Source: Suillus spraguei (Eukaryota > Basidiomycota > Agaricomycetes > Boletales > Suillaceae). From it: a stretch of DNA of 31,659 nt. Of the stretch, positions 19,511 to 30,675 are shown one piece after another. The DNA lies in the NCBI GenBank assembly GCA_016800925.1, contig JABCPU010000668.1, forward strand, positions 1-31,659, written 5' to 3'. The position numbers and the translations under genes are program-made. Numbering within the stretch: the stretch's first letter is position 1; every line of letters starts with the position of its first letter. Below the pieces are notes generated by a model. It was not told the origin of the DNA and did not search any database. It saw only the letters and a program-made list of their open reading frames with translations.

Positions 19511-21931
19511 ATGTTCCCTGACGTTAACAATTCAACTCCACGCAGGCGTGCTGTTTCCTACTCTATAGAACGCCACCCCTATGCCTACCCTTCATCCTCT
19601 GCCCAATTTTGCGAACAAAGTGTCTCCTCGCCCAGGTCTGCCTCACGACACTGTTGCCCGTCTGTCAGCATTGTTCCCAATCCCAGTCCCCAGTCAAGCC
19701 CTCTTGACACGTCCCCTTCTTCTGCACGTGGTGGTAGCAGTCGATTTGCTGACTCACAATCCTCATTCACATCCGAATCTACCAGTGCTAATCCTCGTCG
19801 CTCACTATTCAATGCCAATCGAGTGTCTGCAACGTCACATCCACATTTCGCTACCTCTCCATCCCCGGGGCTAACCGGTCGCTCCACATCCATTACTGAA
19901 TCGGATCTTCTCCCTATGCATGCTGTCATCAGCAAACGTACGTCCCAATATCTTCCGTCTCCTGCCCGCGCCCGCGTCATGCCCAATTCACCCGCTCCCG
20001 CTACCCTGGAGACCCCCGAGTCCCCTGTTGCTATGGGCATCAAGTTCTTCCTCAACCGTCATAAGCCTGCACCGCCCTTACCAGCCAGACAGTCGGGCTC
20101 GAGTGCCTCATTGCAATTCTCCAGATCCCATCCGCCGTCTGAACTCGATGTTTCGGCGTTCCCCATCTCACCCACACACTCGCTTCCCGATCATACCACC
20201 ATCTCCCCTTTCACTACCGCAGTTAGTCCTTCCTTGTCTACCAATTCGATGCCTACACCCCGCAAGGACAAAAAGCAGCGAAATGTCCTTCGTAGAAAGC
20301 AAACTGTAAAGTCCAAAGAAATAATACAACGAGACATCGAAATAACACAGAAGTTCACATCTCCCCCCTCCCCCTCCCCCCATCGTTTTGTCTCAGGGCC
20401 TCCCAGTACTGTCATCCAGTCATATGATGGATCATCACTGCAGCCCACCAAAGGTTCTTCTGAACGTGACTCTCTCTCGCCTTCTCCAACCCCATATTAT
20501 ACTATCTACGGCACACAGCCAGGGTACAGAATTACTGCGGGAGGTCCACATGATAACAGCGATTTGTTGTTGCACGCTTCTGTCCATGCCGAACAGCAGG
20601 CCCAAACGCTCCACTCCGAGCCAAGCAGTACCCTTTCCAGGAAGGCAAGTCTCTCGAGAAAAGTGTCCGCTAAATGGAAAAAAGTATCCGGAGAAGGCGT
20701 TAAGCCTGACGAGTCTCCCTTGCGTGACCCTTTCAATTGCCGGTCAAGTTTTCAAGAGCCCAGCTCTTCTTGCCGTCTCAATGAACGCGGACAGTTCACA
20801 GATCCAGGCTCAGCAAAGTTGGATAAAGACATCCGCTCAACGACCGACCCCCAGAGCAAGTCTGAGGGTTCTAAGATTTGGAAGCTCATGAAACGGATCA
20901 GCACGGGCGCCCTTCGCGAGCGCTTCCACGGTGATACATTTGTGCCACCTGTCCCTGCCATTCCAAAAGAGTTGCGCAACGCACACCCTCCCCAGTCCCA
21001 GGCGGTACATAAAGACGTTCGGCCCACATCACGAAAATCTTACAGCACATCTATGCCAAGGAGTAGCATTGCTGGCTCAGGCCCGCGGCCGAGTACGGCA
21101 ACCTCCTCGTCTTCCCCTAATTCATCTGAAATCGCATCGGCAAGTTTCTTTCACATATCACATTCGAGAGGATCATCGGTGTCCTCATATGGGGAGGAGA
21201 CTCTCCCGGGTTCTCCCGCTATGGGGGATCGTCATATTATCCCCCCACGGGAACTCCACAAAGTTTTTGGTAATCACGCAAAAGATCAGGGCTCGATATC
21301 GCATTCCGGCAGGCGCAGCTGTTCTAGCGGTCCAAACCATTCTGGGCGAGCTACGCCGACCGCAGAAGGCAAGGCTGATGATCAGCACCAGGAAACCTCG
21401 CCACGTATTCAAACATCCCCGATCACGCACCCCATTCATTCATTAGCGTCTCCCAGAACACTCAGGCTCGTCGAGAAGCCGTCTACAGCCGCACACACAC
21501 ATTTACTTCCCGATGGAATTACCATTACCTCACTTTCTCCACCACCACGATCTGTGATGCGCTCAAGCAGGTTGTCGGAGAGCCAAACTTTTCCTTCCCA
21601 ATCCACATTTACTACTCCTGATGAAGAACCAAACTCACGAACATCTCTCCGGGCGCCCAGGACCCTCAGCGAAGCATCTACTACTAGGATGCGGTCAAGG
21701 TCATCGACTTCCACGTCCAAGGGCTCATCGTCCTCGCAACTTCTGTCTACCGTTAATTATCGCGAACTCAATGCTCCCCGCCGTCCGCCTCTCACAGAAA
21801 GTGAGAAGGCTGAAATTTGGGATGATCTGCTCGAGCGTAGTGATCAAGCGGGAGGAACGCTCCGCCTTGATGGTGGCAGCAAACTTGAGTCAGATAATTT
21901 ACGTTTTTCAGGCTACTCTGAGCTTTCATGA
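19511..21931 (+). CDS. Ser/Pro-rich, largely disordered protein of unknown function
   Basis: A single open frame of 806 codons. Composition is dominated by Ser, Pro, Thr and Arg with many SP/TP pairs, suggesting extensive phosphorylation and little fold. There is no signal peptide or membrane segment. More ordered or basic islands are: about residues 255-280, with RKDKKQRNVLRRKQTVKSKE; about 455-485, with KIWKLMKRISTGALRERF; and a C-terminal acidic/amphipathic piece, RRPPLTESEKAEIWDDLLER, near residue 765. Such islands in disordered proteins are often partner-binding segments. I do not recognise a family. The start at 19511 follows a likely leader intron and no upstream in-frame ATG is better. 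Its uninterrupted length shows that this part of the contig is free of indel errors. Confidence 0.85.
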   Translation: MFPDVNNSTPRRRAVSYSIERHPYAYPSSSAQFCEQSVSSPRSASRHCCPSVSIVPNPSPQSSPLDTSPSSARGGSSRFADSQSSFTSESTSANPRRSLFNANRVSATSHPHFATSPSPGLTGRSTSITESDLLPMHAVISKRTSQYLPSPARARVMPNSPAPATLETPESPVAMGIKFFLNRHKPAPPLPARQSGSSASLQFSRSHPPSELDVSAFPISPTHSLPDHTTISPFTTAVSPSLSTNSMPTPRKDKKQRNVLRRKQTVKSKEIIQRDIEITQKFTSPPSPSPHRFVSGPPSTVIQSYDGSSLQPTKGSSERDSLSPSPTPYYTIYGTQPGYRITAGGPHDNSDLLLHASVHAEQQAQTLHSEPSSTLSRKASLSRKVSAKWKKVSGEGVKPDESPLRDPFNCRSSFQEPSSSCRLNERGQFTDPGSAKLDKDIRSTTDPQSKSEGSKIWKLMKRISTGALRERFHGDTFVPPVPAIPKELRNAHPPQSQAVHKDVRPTSRKSYSTSMPRSSIAGSGPRPSTATSSSSPNSSEIASASFFHISHSRGSSVSSYGEETLPGSPAMGDRHIIPPRELHKVFGNHAKDQGSISHSGRRSCSSGPNHSGRATPTAEGKADDQHQETSPRIQTSPITHPIHSLASPRTLRLVEKPSTAAHTHLLPDGITITSLSPPPRSVMRSSRLSESQTFPSQSTFTTPDEEPNSRTSLRAPRTLSEASTTRMRSRSSTSTSKGSSSSQLLSTVNYRELNAPRRPPLTESEKAEIWDDLLERSDQAGGTLRLDGGSKLESDNLRFSGYSELS

Positions 21932-22243
21932 CCACCGATATACCCCTTGCACACACATTTGCTATGTTATGGTTCTAATTTAAAGGAACTAATTGTAATC
22001 GGTCTTTAAGGAGGTCGTTCAACGTTGGTAGTAGTAGTAACATTGTGTCCGTGTATTTGTTCAATGTCAGGCTTGACCCTGATTTCGTGAGCGGCATGAT
22101 AACGCGTTGTTGACGGCTATTGACGCGACGAAATGACACGTACGTCAATGTCACATGCAACAGTCCACCTCAACCCATAATTGCATCGTTCTCTCAACCT
22201 CTTCAATACCGCTCTTTACTGACATCTCTGACACTCTGTTCTG
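21932..22243. other. Tandem intergenic spacer
   Basis: The 3' end of the Ser-rich gene and the promoter of the next plus-strand gene. No other feature seen. Confidence 0.4.
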
Positions 22244-23707
22244 ATGGGCTCAACGCTCAGCCATACATCATTCGAATGGGCCGTCGCGACTGGTATTGTA
22301 GGGGCTGCAGCATACAGCTACTACACATACTCCAACTCCACCATTCAACACCCAACCACTGACAAGAAAGGTACAGAGAGCAACAGCAACAAAAAAAGGA
22401 AGAAGAAACAACCACCGAAAAATGCCGGCGTCTCAAAGCCGTCTGAGAAGCCCGTCAACACTACCACCTCCATCACCGCCACTAGTATCAGTATCAGTAC
22501 TAGTACTAGCACCACCACCGCCACCGCCGCCACCGCAACATCTGCGCATGGTAATCCTGTGCCTGAACCTACTGTCGTTCCATTTCCGCATATTATTCCC
22601 GGTGAATTTGACGCCGTTCTCTCGAGCTCGGATGACCAGGGTGCACGAGCGCAAACGAACAAGGGAACGAAGACAAAGAAGAAGACGAAGACGAAAAAGA
22701 AGCAGCAGAAGAAGGGAACGATGGAGACGGGGACGGCTCTTGATGATACGCCTGAGCGACCGTCAGCGCAGTCAGGCGGTGATGTTCCCAGAACATACAT
22801 TGACATGCCTAGCAAAGTGTCTTCTCTAAAAGAGGAAGAACAGCTGCGCACATCTCCAATACGGTCTTCTTCTCCGTCATTTGACACTGATTCCTCGTGG
22901 ATGCGGATAGACAGCCGTCAGTCAGCACGAGGCCCTAAGACCGCTACTGGATCAGACAATCAAATACTTGCGATAACAACGGATATGACGAGCAGTGACG
23001 TGGGTCCATCAACCGGTGACTCTCTAATCGCCGAACGAATGGATGAGGATAGAGATGGCGATGGTGCAGGCATCCCAGATAAGCGTCGAACGTTGGCGGA
23101 AAGGATGTTGCCTAAACCTAGGAAGACGGTCGTCGATGAGTAAGTCAAATGTTTCTTTGGGTTCGTTTGCTGATTGGTCCACTTGGGTGATGTTATTCGT
23201 AAAGCATGCTTGAGCGCTCAGATTACGGTTTAGCGCGAGTGATGCGGGTGCAACCTCGGGCCGATGAAGCACCGCCACCAGGATTTTCTTGGAAAGATTA
23301 CGAAGATGTGGATGATAATAGCGGTACGGCAGATGGTGAGGGCGATGGTGAATGGGACATTGTCAAGGGCAAGGGTCGCTCAAGTAATTTATTCCTATTT
23401 TTTGTCTTTCTCATGATGTTAACTGCTGGCCACAGAAGTATCACAACCCTCGGCCACGCCTTCGCAAGTTGTACAGCAAGTTCCACAGGCGCCAACGAAG
23501 AAGCAGCGACAAAATGCGAAAAGAAATCAGATGTTGAAGGATGCTAAAGCTGACGCCGAGGCTGAGCGACTGGCAAAACTGGCCGAGCGTAAGCGTGCTT
23601 TGGAGCGTGAACAGATCATCGATCAATCACGCCGTGGAGGGGGTAAGCAAACTAGCGGTGGTATGCAAGCTACTGTAGATAACCATGGGAAGCTAGTATG
23701 GGACTAG
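22244..23707 (+). CDS. Membrane-anchored Lys-rich protein with C-terminal coiled coil, function unknown
   Basis: Three exons, 22244-23139, 23205-23383 and 23436-23707, give 448 residues in phase. Introns are 64 and 52 nt (donors GTAAGT and GTAATT). Residues about 11-28 form one hydrophobic segment right after the start, probably a signal anchor leaving the rest cytosolic. A Thr/Ser/Ala low-complexity run follows, then a Lys-rich block with repeated KTKKK units near residue 145. An acidic Ser-rich middle comes next, then the motif MLERSDYGLARVMRVQPRAD and FSWKDYEDV. A basic coiled coil (KKQRQNAKRNQMLKDAKADA onward) precedes the tail GGMQATVDNHGKLVWD. A Gly-Met-x-Ala-Thr-Val...Lys-Leu-Val-Trp tail of this kind seems conserved in fungal proteins, but I cannot name the family. 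Exon 3 has no other plausible owner, so the splice model is good. Confidence 0.82.
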
Positions 23708-24056
23708 GATGATTGTACTCTGCTAGTTTCGAATACTATAGGCCACCACATGATCTGTGCTAGAGAGACATTTACTGACATGTTTAGGATAGGCTTAGTA
23801 GACTCGTGGTATTACTAGAATACAAATCTCGTAATTGTATCGTGAAAGATGCTCAGAAAAAACGAGGCTGGTGGGGTATGCGATCGCCAAATTAAAGCGA
23901 AAAAGTCATGTCCGGCACACCGGGAATGGAATCTGCGGAAGGTATTTTTCATACAAGGTTGACGCGTGGTGTGGAGTGTGAGCAGAATGAATAGAACTGA
24001 ATGCCACCAATGATGATCAGAATTAACCTATGAGCCGACGAAATGCCGGAAGAGGT
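23708..24056. other. Convergent 3' intergenic region
   Basis: This lies between the 3' ends of the Lys-rich protein gene (+) and the zinc-cluster gene (-). No gene recognised. Confidence 0.45.
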
Positions 24057-25503
24057 CTATCGCTCTACAGGACCTTGCCTTCGGTCTCTGTTATCCCCCC
24101 CTTCCCGCCCTACGGAAGGATCACCATAACGTCTCGATGACGATATATGGTGTGTCCCTGGCGACATTGACGGGCCTTCCATCGTAATACTTGCTGAGCC
24201 GGACATCGCAGCATGTTCCATCGTCTGAGGATGCCGCATAGAAGATCCACTGGGCCTTTCCAACTTTTACCAGGCGCAGACGTTCGCCCAGGATTCTGAA
24301 CGTCTGCGCGTGGAAGTTTTTTGGCTGGGAATCAGCATTGTAAGGAGATGTGATGGACGCTAGGAAAGCGGGGATTGCCTGACAATAGTGGGGATTTGGC
24401 GTCTGAGGGATGGCGGAGATGAGACGGACCCGCGCTTTGCGAAACTGATTGGGTGTTTGAGGATGAAATGGAAGGTCCGTGACCAATTCCGGAGCCCGCG
24501 ATATGAGGTGAGGAAGAGCCGGCGTAAGATTGTGATTTTGCCGGGTCTTGAGTGAAAGAAGATGACGGGGGAACATACAATGTATGTCCGCGGACGAATG
24601 GGTTGAATGGTACGAGGTTACGTTGTCTGATGACGACGCCCTGAAATATCAGCAGGGATTGATACATGGGCACGTTGGCAGGCGGTTGGTGGGGGAAAAT
24701 GCGCGCGACCACGGATTCAAGATGATCAAGTCTGGCTTGAGTTCGTCGTATTCGGCCTTGCTCCTGGTCTTGAAGTCTTCATACTCGGTGCGACTGACGT
24801 ATTTGTCCCTGAATATTATATGAGGGTGAGACATTGTGAGCAGGAAATATATTGCTTACACAGGCTCTAAAGTTCGCCATTGACATTTTGACTGTTCACC
24901 GCGCCTGGTACATGGTCCACAGGGCTGAGCTCTGTAAAAGCGAAGTCAAGACAGTGCGGCGGCATGGTGACATTACAACGGCCGACCTGTCACATTTAAT
25001 CTTACGCCTTTTGCACTCTGTAGAGATCGCGTGACGTGGATAAAAAGAGTAACATAAACAAGGGCACAAAGATTGGTATCGATAACGATGAGCGACGGAT
25101 TTGTAAAGGAAATAAATAGTAACTTACCATTACAGCTGAGAGCTTGTCGTCGCCTTTTCTTTTTAGCAGGACCTTGTTGCTCTATCTCACCTTCTGGCTC
25201 AGAATCCATCATTTCTGAACGACCATATAGGGAATGCTGTGAGGGAGGTTGTTGAATTTCTGATGAGCCAGAAGGACCTGAATAAGGGCTTTGAAGTGGA
25301 TAAGTGTATGCAGAAGGGTCTGCAGGAGGCAAATGTTGAGCCATGCCGGAAGGTGGAAGATAGGGGTGGAGTTGACGAATAGAAGGCAAAGAAGGTTGCT
25401 GGTATGGTGCGATAGGACGAGTTTGAGGTGAGTTTGAAGTTGCCATTAAACGTGGAGGGGGGGGATGATTTCTGCCTTGGTCAGGCTGCCTACTGTTGTC
25501 CAT
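24057..25503 (-). pseudogene. Zn2Cys6 fungal-type transcription factor, 3' half frame-broken
   Basis: The 5' exons, 25503-25128, 25017-24987, 24931-24860 and from 24808, are in phase (introns 110, 55, 51 nt). They encode a Pro/Gln-rich N-terminus, a basic run KKKRRRQALSC and a binuclear zinc cluster with spacing C-x2-C-x6-C-x5-C-x2-C-x8-C (CNECKRRKIKC...CGPC...C). A linker and coiled coil follow (DKYVSRTEYEDFKTR). After EYDELK the coiled coil continues as LDHLESVVARIFP only in a second frame, with one base apparently missing near 24733. Ser-rich segments then alternate among all three frames: VTSYHSTHSSAD, PPSSSFTQDPAKSQSYAG, SITSPYNADSQPKNFHAQTF and SMRHPQTMEHAAMS, down to 24057. Either the gene is decaying or there are exons I could not resolve. 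Intact members would be nuclear DNA-binding regulators; targets unknown. Confidence 0.65.
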
Positions 25504-27727
25504 AGGACAGAATCAGCAAAGGGTAGGACGGAGAAATCAAGATCGACAGGGCATTTAATACGAACCGGAAAGAAGAGGAGGATGATTTTAAAGGTGTGAC
25601 TAAATTGAAGCAAGGTGGCTGTTCGGTTATATAAGGATTAGTGTTTCAGCAAAATTTCGGATAAGTGACAGAAGCTAGTCCGGGCCTTGCGCCAATCGAT
25701 CGGTGTGGTACGGAAGGAAGGTTACGTTTGCCCCTTGATCAAGCTACTACCTGAGCCTCAGGTTCGCGACTACATAACAAACTTCAACAAACTTTGGGGT
25801 TAGCTATGGTCTCGGTATAAAATAAAATAAAATAAAATAAGACTTAGAAAACATTTACCTTGACTTAGATAACAAAAAAAGTAGGTACGAATTCAGTTCC
25901 GGTGATTTGCTAATGACAGTGTGGAATTAAGCTTTAGATGCATTTTGATTTCGGCTCTTTCCGGTTCTTTCCACATGTCCGCCTATGTCCGCTTAGTACT
26001 ATCTTTTCTACCACCTCTTTCATGTCCGTACACCCGTCTTTACCGGAAAAAGACACTCAGCCGGATCATACGTACTATCGACTGCGCGTCTATCCATTAT
26101 CGCGGCTCCCCTCAGGTGCATCATACATGAGGTTCAACACCATTTTGCGCCCATACCGTGTATATTTGGTAACAATCGCTCCTCTCTATAATATCCGAAT
26201 GACGCCCACACTTATACACATCGCCTTCCTCTATATCGTAAGTTGGAGACCATCGATACCGCAACCTATTGTTCCTAGTATCCTTTTCCCTCGGATTTCA
26301 ACAAAAAATTTCATGTTTTCAATTTCGTAGCTGAATAGCGTACTTGCTAATGGCTATTTACAGTTGACGTGCGGCCATTCTCATGGTAACTGCATATGTT
26401 GGCATCATCAAAATTTTTCTCTTCTCTCTGTCCTGCTGGTACAGAAAGTCTCCTGCCACAGTGGTATTATTACTTCTCACTTTCCGCGAAAGCCTATCAA
26501 TTTCAGAGGAAGCCACAGGAAGCCACCCCCGTCAACTTTACGCCGTTAACTCCAGAGCGAGCGCCTCTTCCGTAATCTCCGTCATCATACTCCCGACGCT
26601 AGAAAAATTCTGTCATTTTCACTATATCAACGGAGAAACTTTTCTGCGGGTGTCGTGGGGCAACCTTCCCCACAATCGTGTGTTAACGACATAAATACCA
26701 AGTTAACGCCGCTTTTGCCTGAGCAAAGTGACTGCAGATCGTTCGTCCCTATTGACATCATATTGTTGACAGCATGTGTACACCTTCGCTTATGGAGATA
26801 CTCCATCCACCTTTTCTATTCGCTCCTTAGCCTAGATCAATTATTCAAAGTGATGCATGTGCCTTAACGCCGCGAATATAGCCATCCACTTTCCTTGTAA
26901 AACTGCACGTTTTCCACAGCCTCTCGTATTAAAGTGGTTGAGTCTGTGCCAATTCGATGACTCAGTGTTGATTCCAATCTCACCTCGTGTAAAACGCGCA
27001 GAAACAGCATGGCCCATCAACAGAACTCGGAGAGTTGCTTCACTACTTTATCTCCTTCACGACCAGCGCAGCTGATTTGCATTCAACTTAACTCTCCGAT
27101 CGGCCCGGATGTATTCAATTGTTCATGCATAGTAAGTTACTATACGGTGATAAACCGTGTACGCACGTTCATCATACCATATCGTCAATCTCACCACCTT
27201 CCGCGCTTGACCCAACTGGGATCACCTATGAAACACAAAGTTCAAGTTCTCACATCATTCATAGGTAACAGCAGCACCCTGATCAAAATGAAAATGGCAT
27301 TATCACCTAATCGCAGCAAGCAAGCTATCGACGCCACTCCTCGCGTCGTCATTTAGATAAAGTAAATGTCATTAAGACATATGATGCCTCCAAGCATGCG
27401 TAAAGAGTTGTCCAGTCATGGTCTCTGTCACCGGCGATCAGGCGCCGCGGACTGCCTTCATCACAGTCATCCTCCAACCACCCCATGTCCGCAACATGAG
27501 TCCATTTGTTCAAATCGCGAACCACCGTCCCTGCAAAAAAAAGTTATACATCATGAACAAAACATGATGGGTCTATGCGGCATTCAAATAACCGGACACC
27601 CAGGCGAAAAATAGAGTTAAGATTTGTATCACCGACCCTGCCAGTTGATGGTGCCCCCGTTAATCGAAGTCTGAGCTAGAATGCCATCACAGTCACTGAT
27701 CGGTTATTGAAAGGATAGAAAGCGACG
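25504..27727. other. Gene-poor region
   Basis: There are several short to medium plus-strand frames (for example 25938-26330 and 27009-27356) without recognisable motifs. The second is followed by a good donor, GTAAGT, at about 27132, but no partner exon was identified. It contains an AAAAT microsatellite. Confidence 0.4.
25818..25840. repeat. (TAAAA)n microsatellite
   Basis: Four perfect TAAAA units and a partial fifth. Confidence 0.9.
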
Positions 27728-28492
27728 TTACTGCCCGACCCTCGGACTGATGCAATCATCCCAAATCAGAGGTACGCCATTCCGCGGCAGCCACGTAGGC
27801 TTCGCGGCGTTCTTCAACTTGCTCATAACGCCACAGCCAGGGTGGGCATGAACCCACTCTGCCGCCCAAGCAACGAAATCTTGGCATGTCAAGTTCCCCT
27901 CTGCGGAGTCAGCCACCATTCGCTTTCTTATTCTGATAAAAATATTTCGGGCCAACCCACATTAAATGAATGTTCAGGGAAGCTGAGAAAGTTGCTTCCC
28001 GGTTCGTTTCTGTTACCGATAATAAGACGACCTTAGATAAGCCTTTTTGAGATAGGCGTTCACCATGAAGTCATGCCCCGAGAATATCCGAGCAATAGAG
28101 CCCCATTTGTAACGTCTAAATCAATGGTGACAGCAGAATCATCCCCGCAGGTGGGGAAATAATATGTTTCCATTTCCGCTCTGCAAGTCGCATGAAGTGT
28201 AACCGCAAGGTTTGGTGCAACAGAGCGCGACGGTGATGTCGGTCGACTTCAAACTTGGGATATTGATTAAATAATTATACTCGTAAGCACGTCGAAAAAA
28301 GCTGCGGGAATAGCCCGCCATGTGAGGACCTTCAAGTGGGCGATCCGTACTTGATCCGGAAAGTGCGCACCAAGGGGTGCGTGGAATCCTGTGGAATTCC
28401 AGAGAGTTTTTGATATTACTGAAGACGGAATAGGAATAGGGCGTGCTGCCGTGTAGGTGATAGAGAAATATTTCTCCGACCAGGAGGCGCAC
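27728..28492 (-). other. Possible exons of an unrecognised minus-strand gene
   Basis: Three protein-like pieces lie in order: RTPWCALSGSSTDRPLEGPH (about 28370), YYFPTCGDDSAVTIDLDVTN (about 28160-28100) and CQDFVAWAAEWVHAHPGCGV followed by LPRNGVPLIWDDC (about 27890-27745). They are in different frames and I could not define splice sites joining all of them. The pieces are Cys-containing and could belong to a secreted protein. They could equally be remnants. Confidence 0.25.
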
Positions 28493-28713
28493 CCACAGGC
28501 GTAGTTAGTCCTTCTCGATCAATCAGATAGCCTAGTGTGTGAATTGGCTCGACATCGCCCATCGCCCTGGACGGAACTCCCCAAAGAGCTGGTACTTCTG
28601 GATTACTTGGTATAGTAAAGTGAGTGAGTGGGTTGCCGATGCTGCATAATGTCCTCTAGACCCGTTATCACCATACAAAAAAACGGAACTCACTTATCGC
28701 AAGAGAGGACGAA

Positions 28714-30243
28714 TTAATCAATCTCTTCAAGGTCCAAGCCACCTTTGGCAGCCAAGATTCTAGTGGGTATATGGAGAACCCAAACGGGTACCTGGTTATC
28801 GTCAGGACCAGCTGATAAGTTAAATAAAGCCCCGGATCCAGACTTAAAAATGCAGTTCGTGCGCCACGATCTACTCGTGAAGATGATTACGAGTTTTTCG
28901 CAGAAGAATCAAAGGCGTTTGAGCGGTAGTGATGCTTGAAGGCGTACACAACCCATTCGGGCACATCCAGGCTGTTCTGAAAAAAGGAAAGGCTTTCGAA
29001 TGACAAGGTGACAGAATGTCTGATCACTTGATCATGGCCAAAAAAGCGCACGCAGTACCTTACCATTTCTGCATAATTAAGACGGAACAATTGTCTTCCG
29101 TGCATATGATCTGACTGCGGGAGACTGGCATTGCCGTCAGCCGGACTACAAATTGCATACCAGTAGTAGTCAGCAACAATATGATGCGCGCTAATATTAT
29201 AGATACTCAACACAGTTTTATTGCCGTAGCAGGAACTAGATGACGGAGGCGAACTTGTCATTGTACCCAGCGTCCGGTACCCAATCCGAGTGCCATGGTA
29301 AAGCAAACCCTGCATGCCGCGGGGTCGCGTGGCAGGACAAGAGAAACAATCCCTCAGATCCTACTATGATACAAGTAAATATACAACTCACAAAACACCA
29401 CCCACAATCGAACAGGGATATTAAGCCTTCCCAGTAATCACAACGTGGTGGCTCCGTAATAGCTACTCACTTTGGACAGTTCTTGGACACGACGAAAGCG
29501 TGCGCAACGTTTTGTCTTCTTGCGAGTGGGATCCGAATAAAGGATCAACGTTTCGGAATTGCATCCATAATAAGCACTGGAACAAAGGTCGGAGTAATAG
29601 AAGCTGGAAGTCCTTGCTGGGCATCAGATCGAGTGGGATCTAGTAACAGTCAGACTGTGATGAAGAAGTAGGAAGCCAAATATCCGAGACACGACGGTTT
29701 CCACTAGCATGAAGTGAGCCCCACAGACGAAGCCTCACGCGTGTAGTCTCAACCACGCGAAGGCCAATGGACAGGGTGTTGTCACCTGTGATATGATCAA
29801 ACGAAAGTCAGGTCGCAAGATCATGTGAGTTTGTGTGGTGCTCGAACGACACACAGAAGTAACAAAACCACAAGTACGAGAGGGTCTCCATTGCAATCCA
29901 TCATGATGCACGATCAACTTGAATTCCTCAAACATAGTGTCGTGTGGTATATGTAACAAAAAGTAAATTTGCGAAGCGGTATGTGCCAGGCGCTGATTGA
30001 CCGTTCAATCAGTAACAATAAACAAGTGATAAACGGCATGCCCAGCTCCTGCATCCAATCCTTCTTCTCGACAGTAAAAAATAACGAAGTGGTACGTCCA
30101 TCATCCAAACTGTAAGACGCAAACTTCAACATCGAGGTGACTGTGAAGAAAAATGAATAGCAAATTTGCAATATATATTCATCCGGACAGGATGGTCCGT
30201 GCGCGGGAACATCAGAGGTATTTAATGGGTGTTCCACCTGCAT
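28714..30243 (-). other. Possible multi-exon gene or remnant, family unrecognised
   Basis: Exon-like pieces with good splice signals lie in order on the minus strand. EEFKLIVHHDGLQWRPSR ends at a GTACTT donor near 29870. It joins in phase after an ATCACAG acceptor (near 29792) to DNTLSIGLRVVETTRVRLRL. A further piece holds RRQNVAHAFVVSKNCPK and ends at a GTGAGT donor near 29473. Next, SIYNISAHHIVADYYWYAIC and QLFRLNYAEM end at a GTAAGG donor near 29065. These join in phase after TTTTTTCAG to NSLDVPEWVVYAFKHHYRSN. The last piece, SGSGALFNLSAGPDDNQVPV, ends GGLDLEEID at the stop codon 28714. In-frame stops near 29643 and 28890 separate some pieces, so the locus may be broken or use introns I missed. 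I do not assign a function. Confidence 0.35.
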
Positions 30244-30675
30244 ACATTTCCATATCGAAAGTCACCTGGCGGGTTGATATTTGGGTTTCTCCTTGGTTTC
30301 AGAACTATTTTACTGGAGAATCTTGAACCCATACAGCTCAGGGAGAAGGAATCCTTTCACCAAGTTCGTCCTGACATTCCAGAGGTCATTGGCGACCCGT
30401 ATGGGAGGGAAATCTCTACGTGGCGTAGCACTACTAGTAATTATCACACAGATCTTTGTATTAGTATTTATGACGGTGCAAGCTCCAGACATCTGGACTA
30501 ATTTCCATGCAAATTGCAGAAGACCTAGAAGTGGTTAGAGGCAATCAGCTGTGCATTAAAGACCGTGACTCTGACCAAGTTGGTGTAGGTCCCATGATGG
30601 ATCGAATGTATGTAAGAATATGATACACGAAACATGCATACTACGTACAATGATACTATTACTGGTGCAGGGGTT
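30244..30675. other. Spacer downstream of thiolase
   Basis: A plus-strand 85-codon frame (30281-30538) contains one hydrophobic stretch (VALLVIITQIFVLVFMTV) but has no family match I recognise. Otherwise empty. Confidence 0.35.

Noticed and set aside
19585..20055. Long minus-strand frames opposite the 806-codon gene
   Set aside because: These are shadows produced by codon bias of the Ser/Pro-rich coding strand.
22345..22887. 180-codon minus-strand frame rich in Val/Phe
   Set aside because: It is antisense to the Lys/Thr low-complexity region of the membrane-anchored protein gene, and its hydrophobicity is an artefact.
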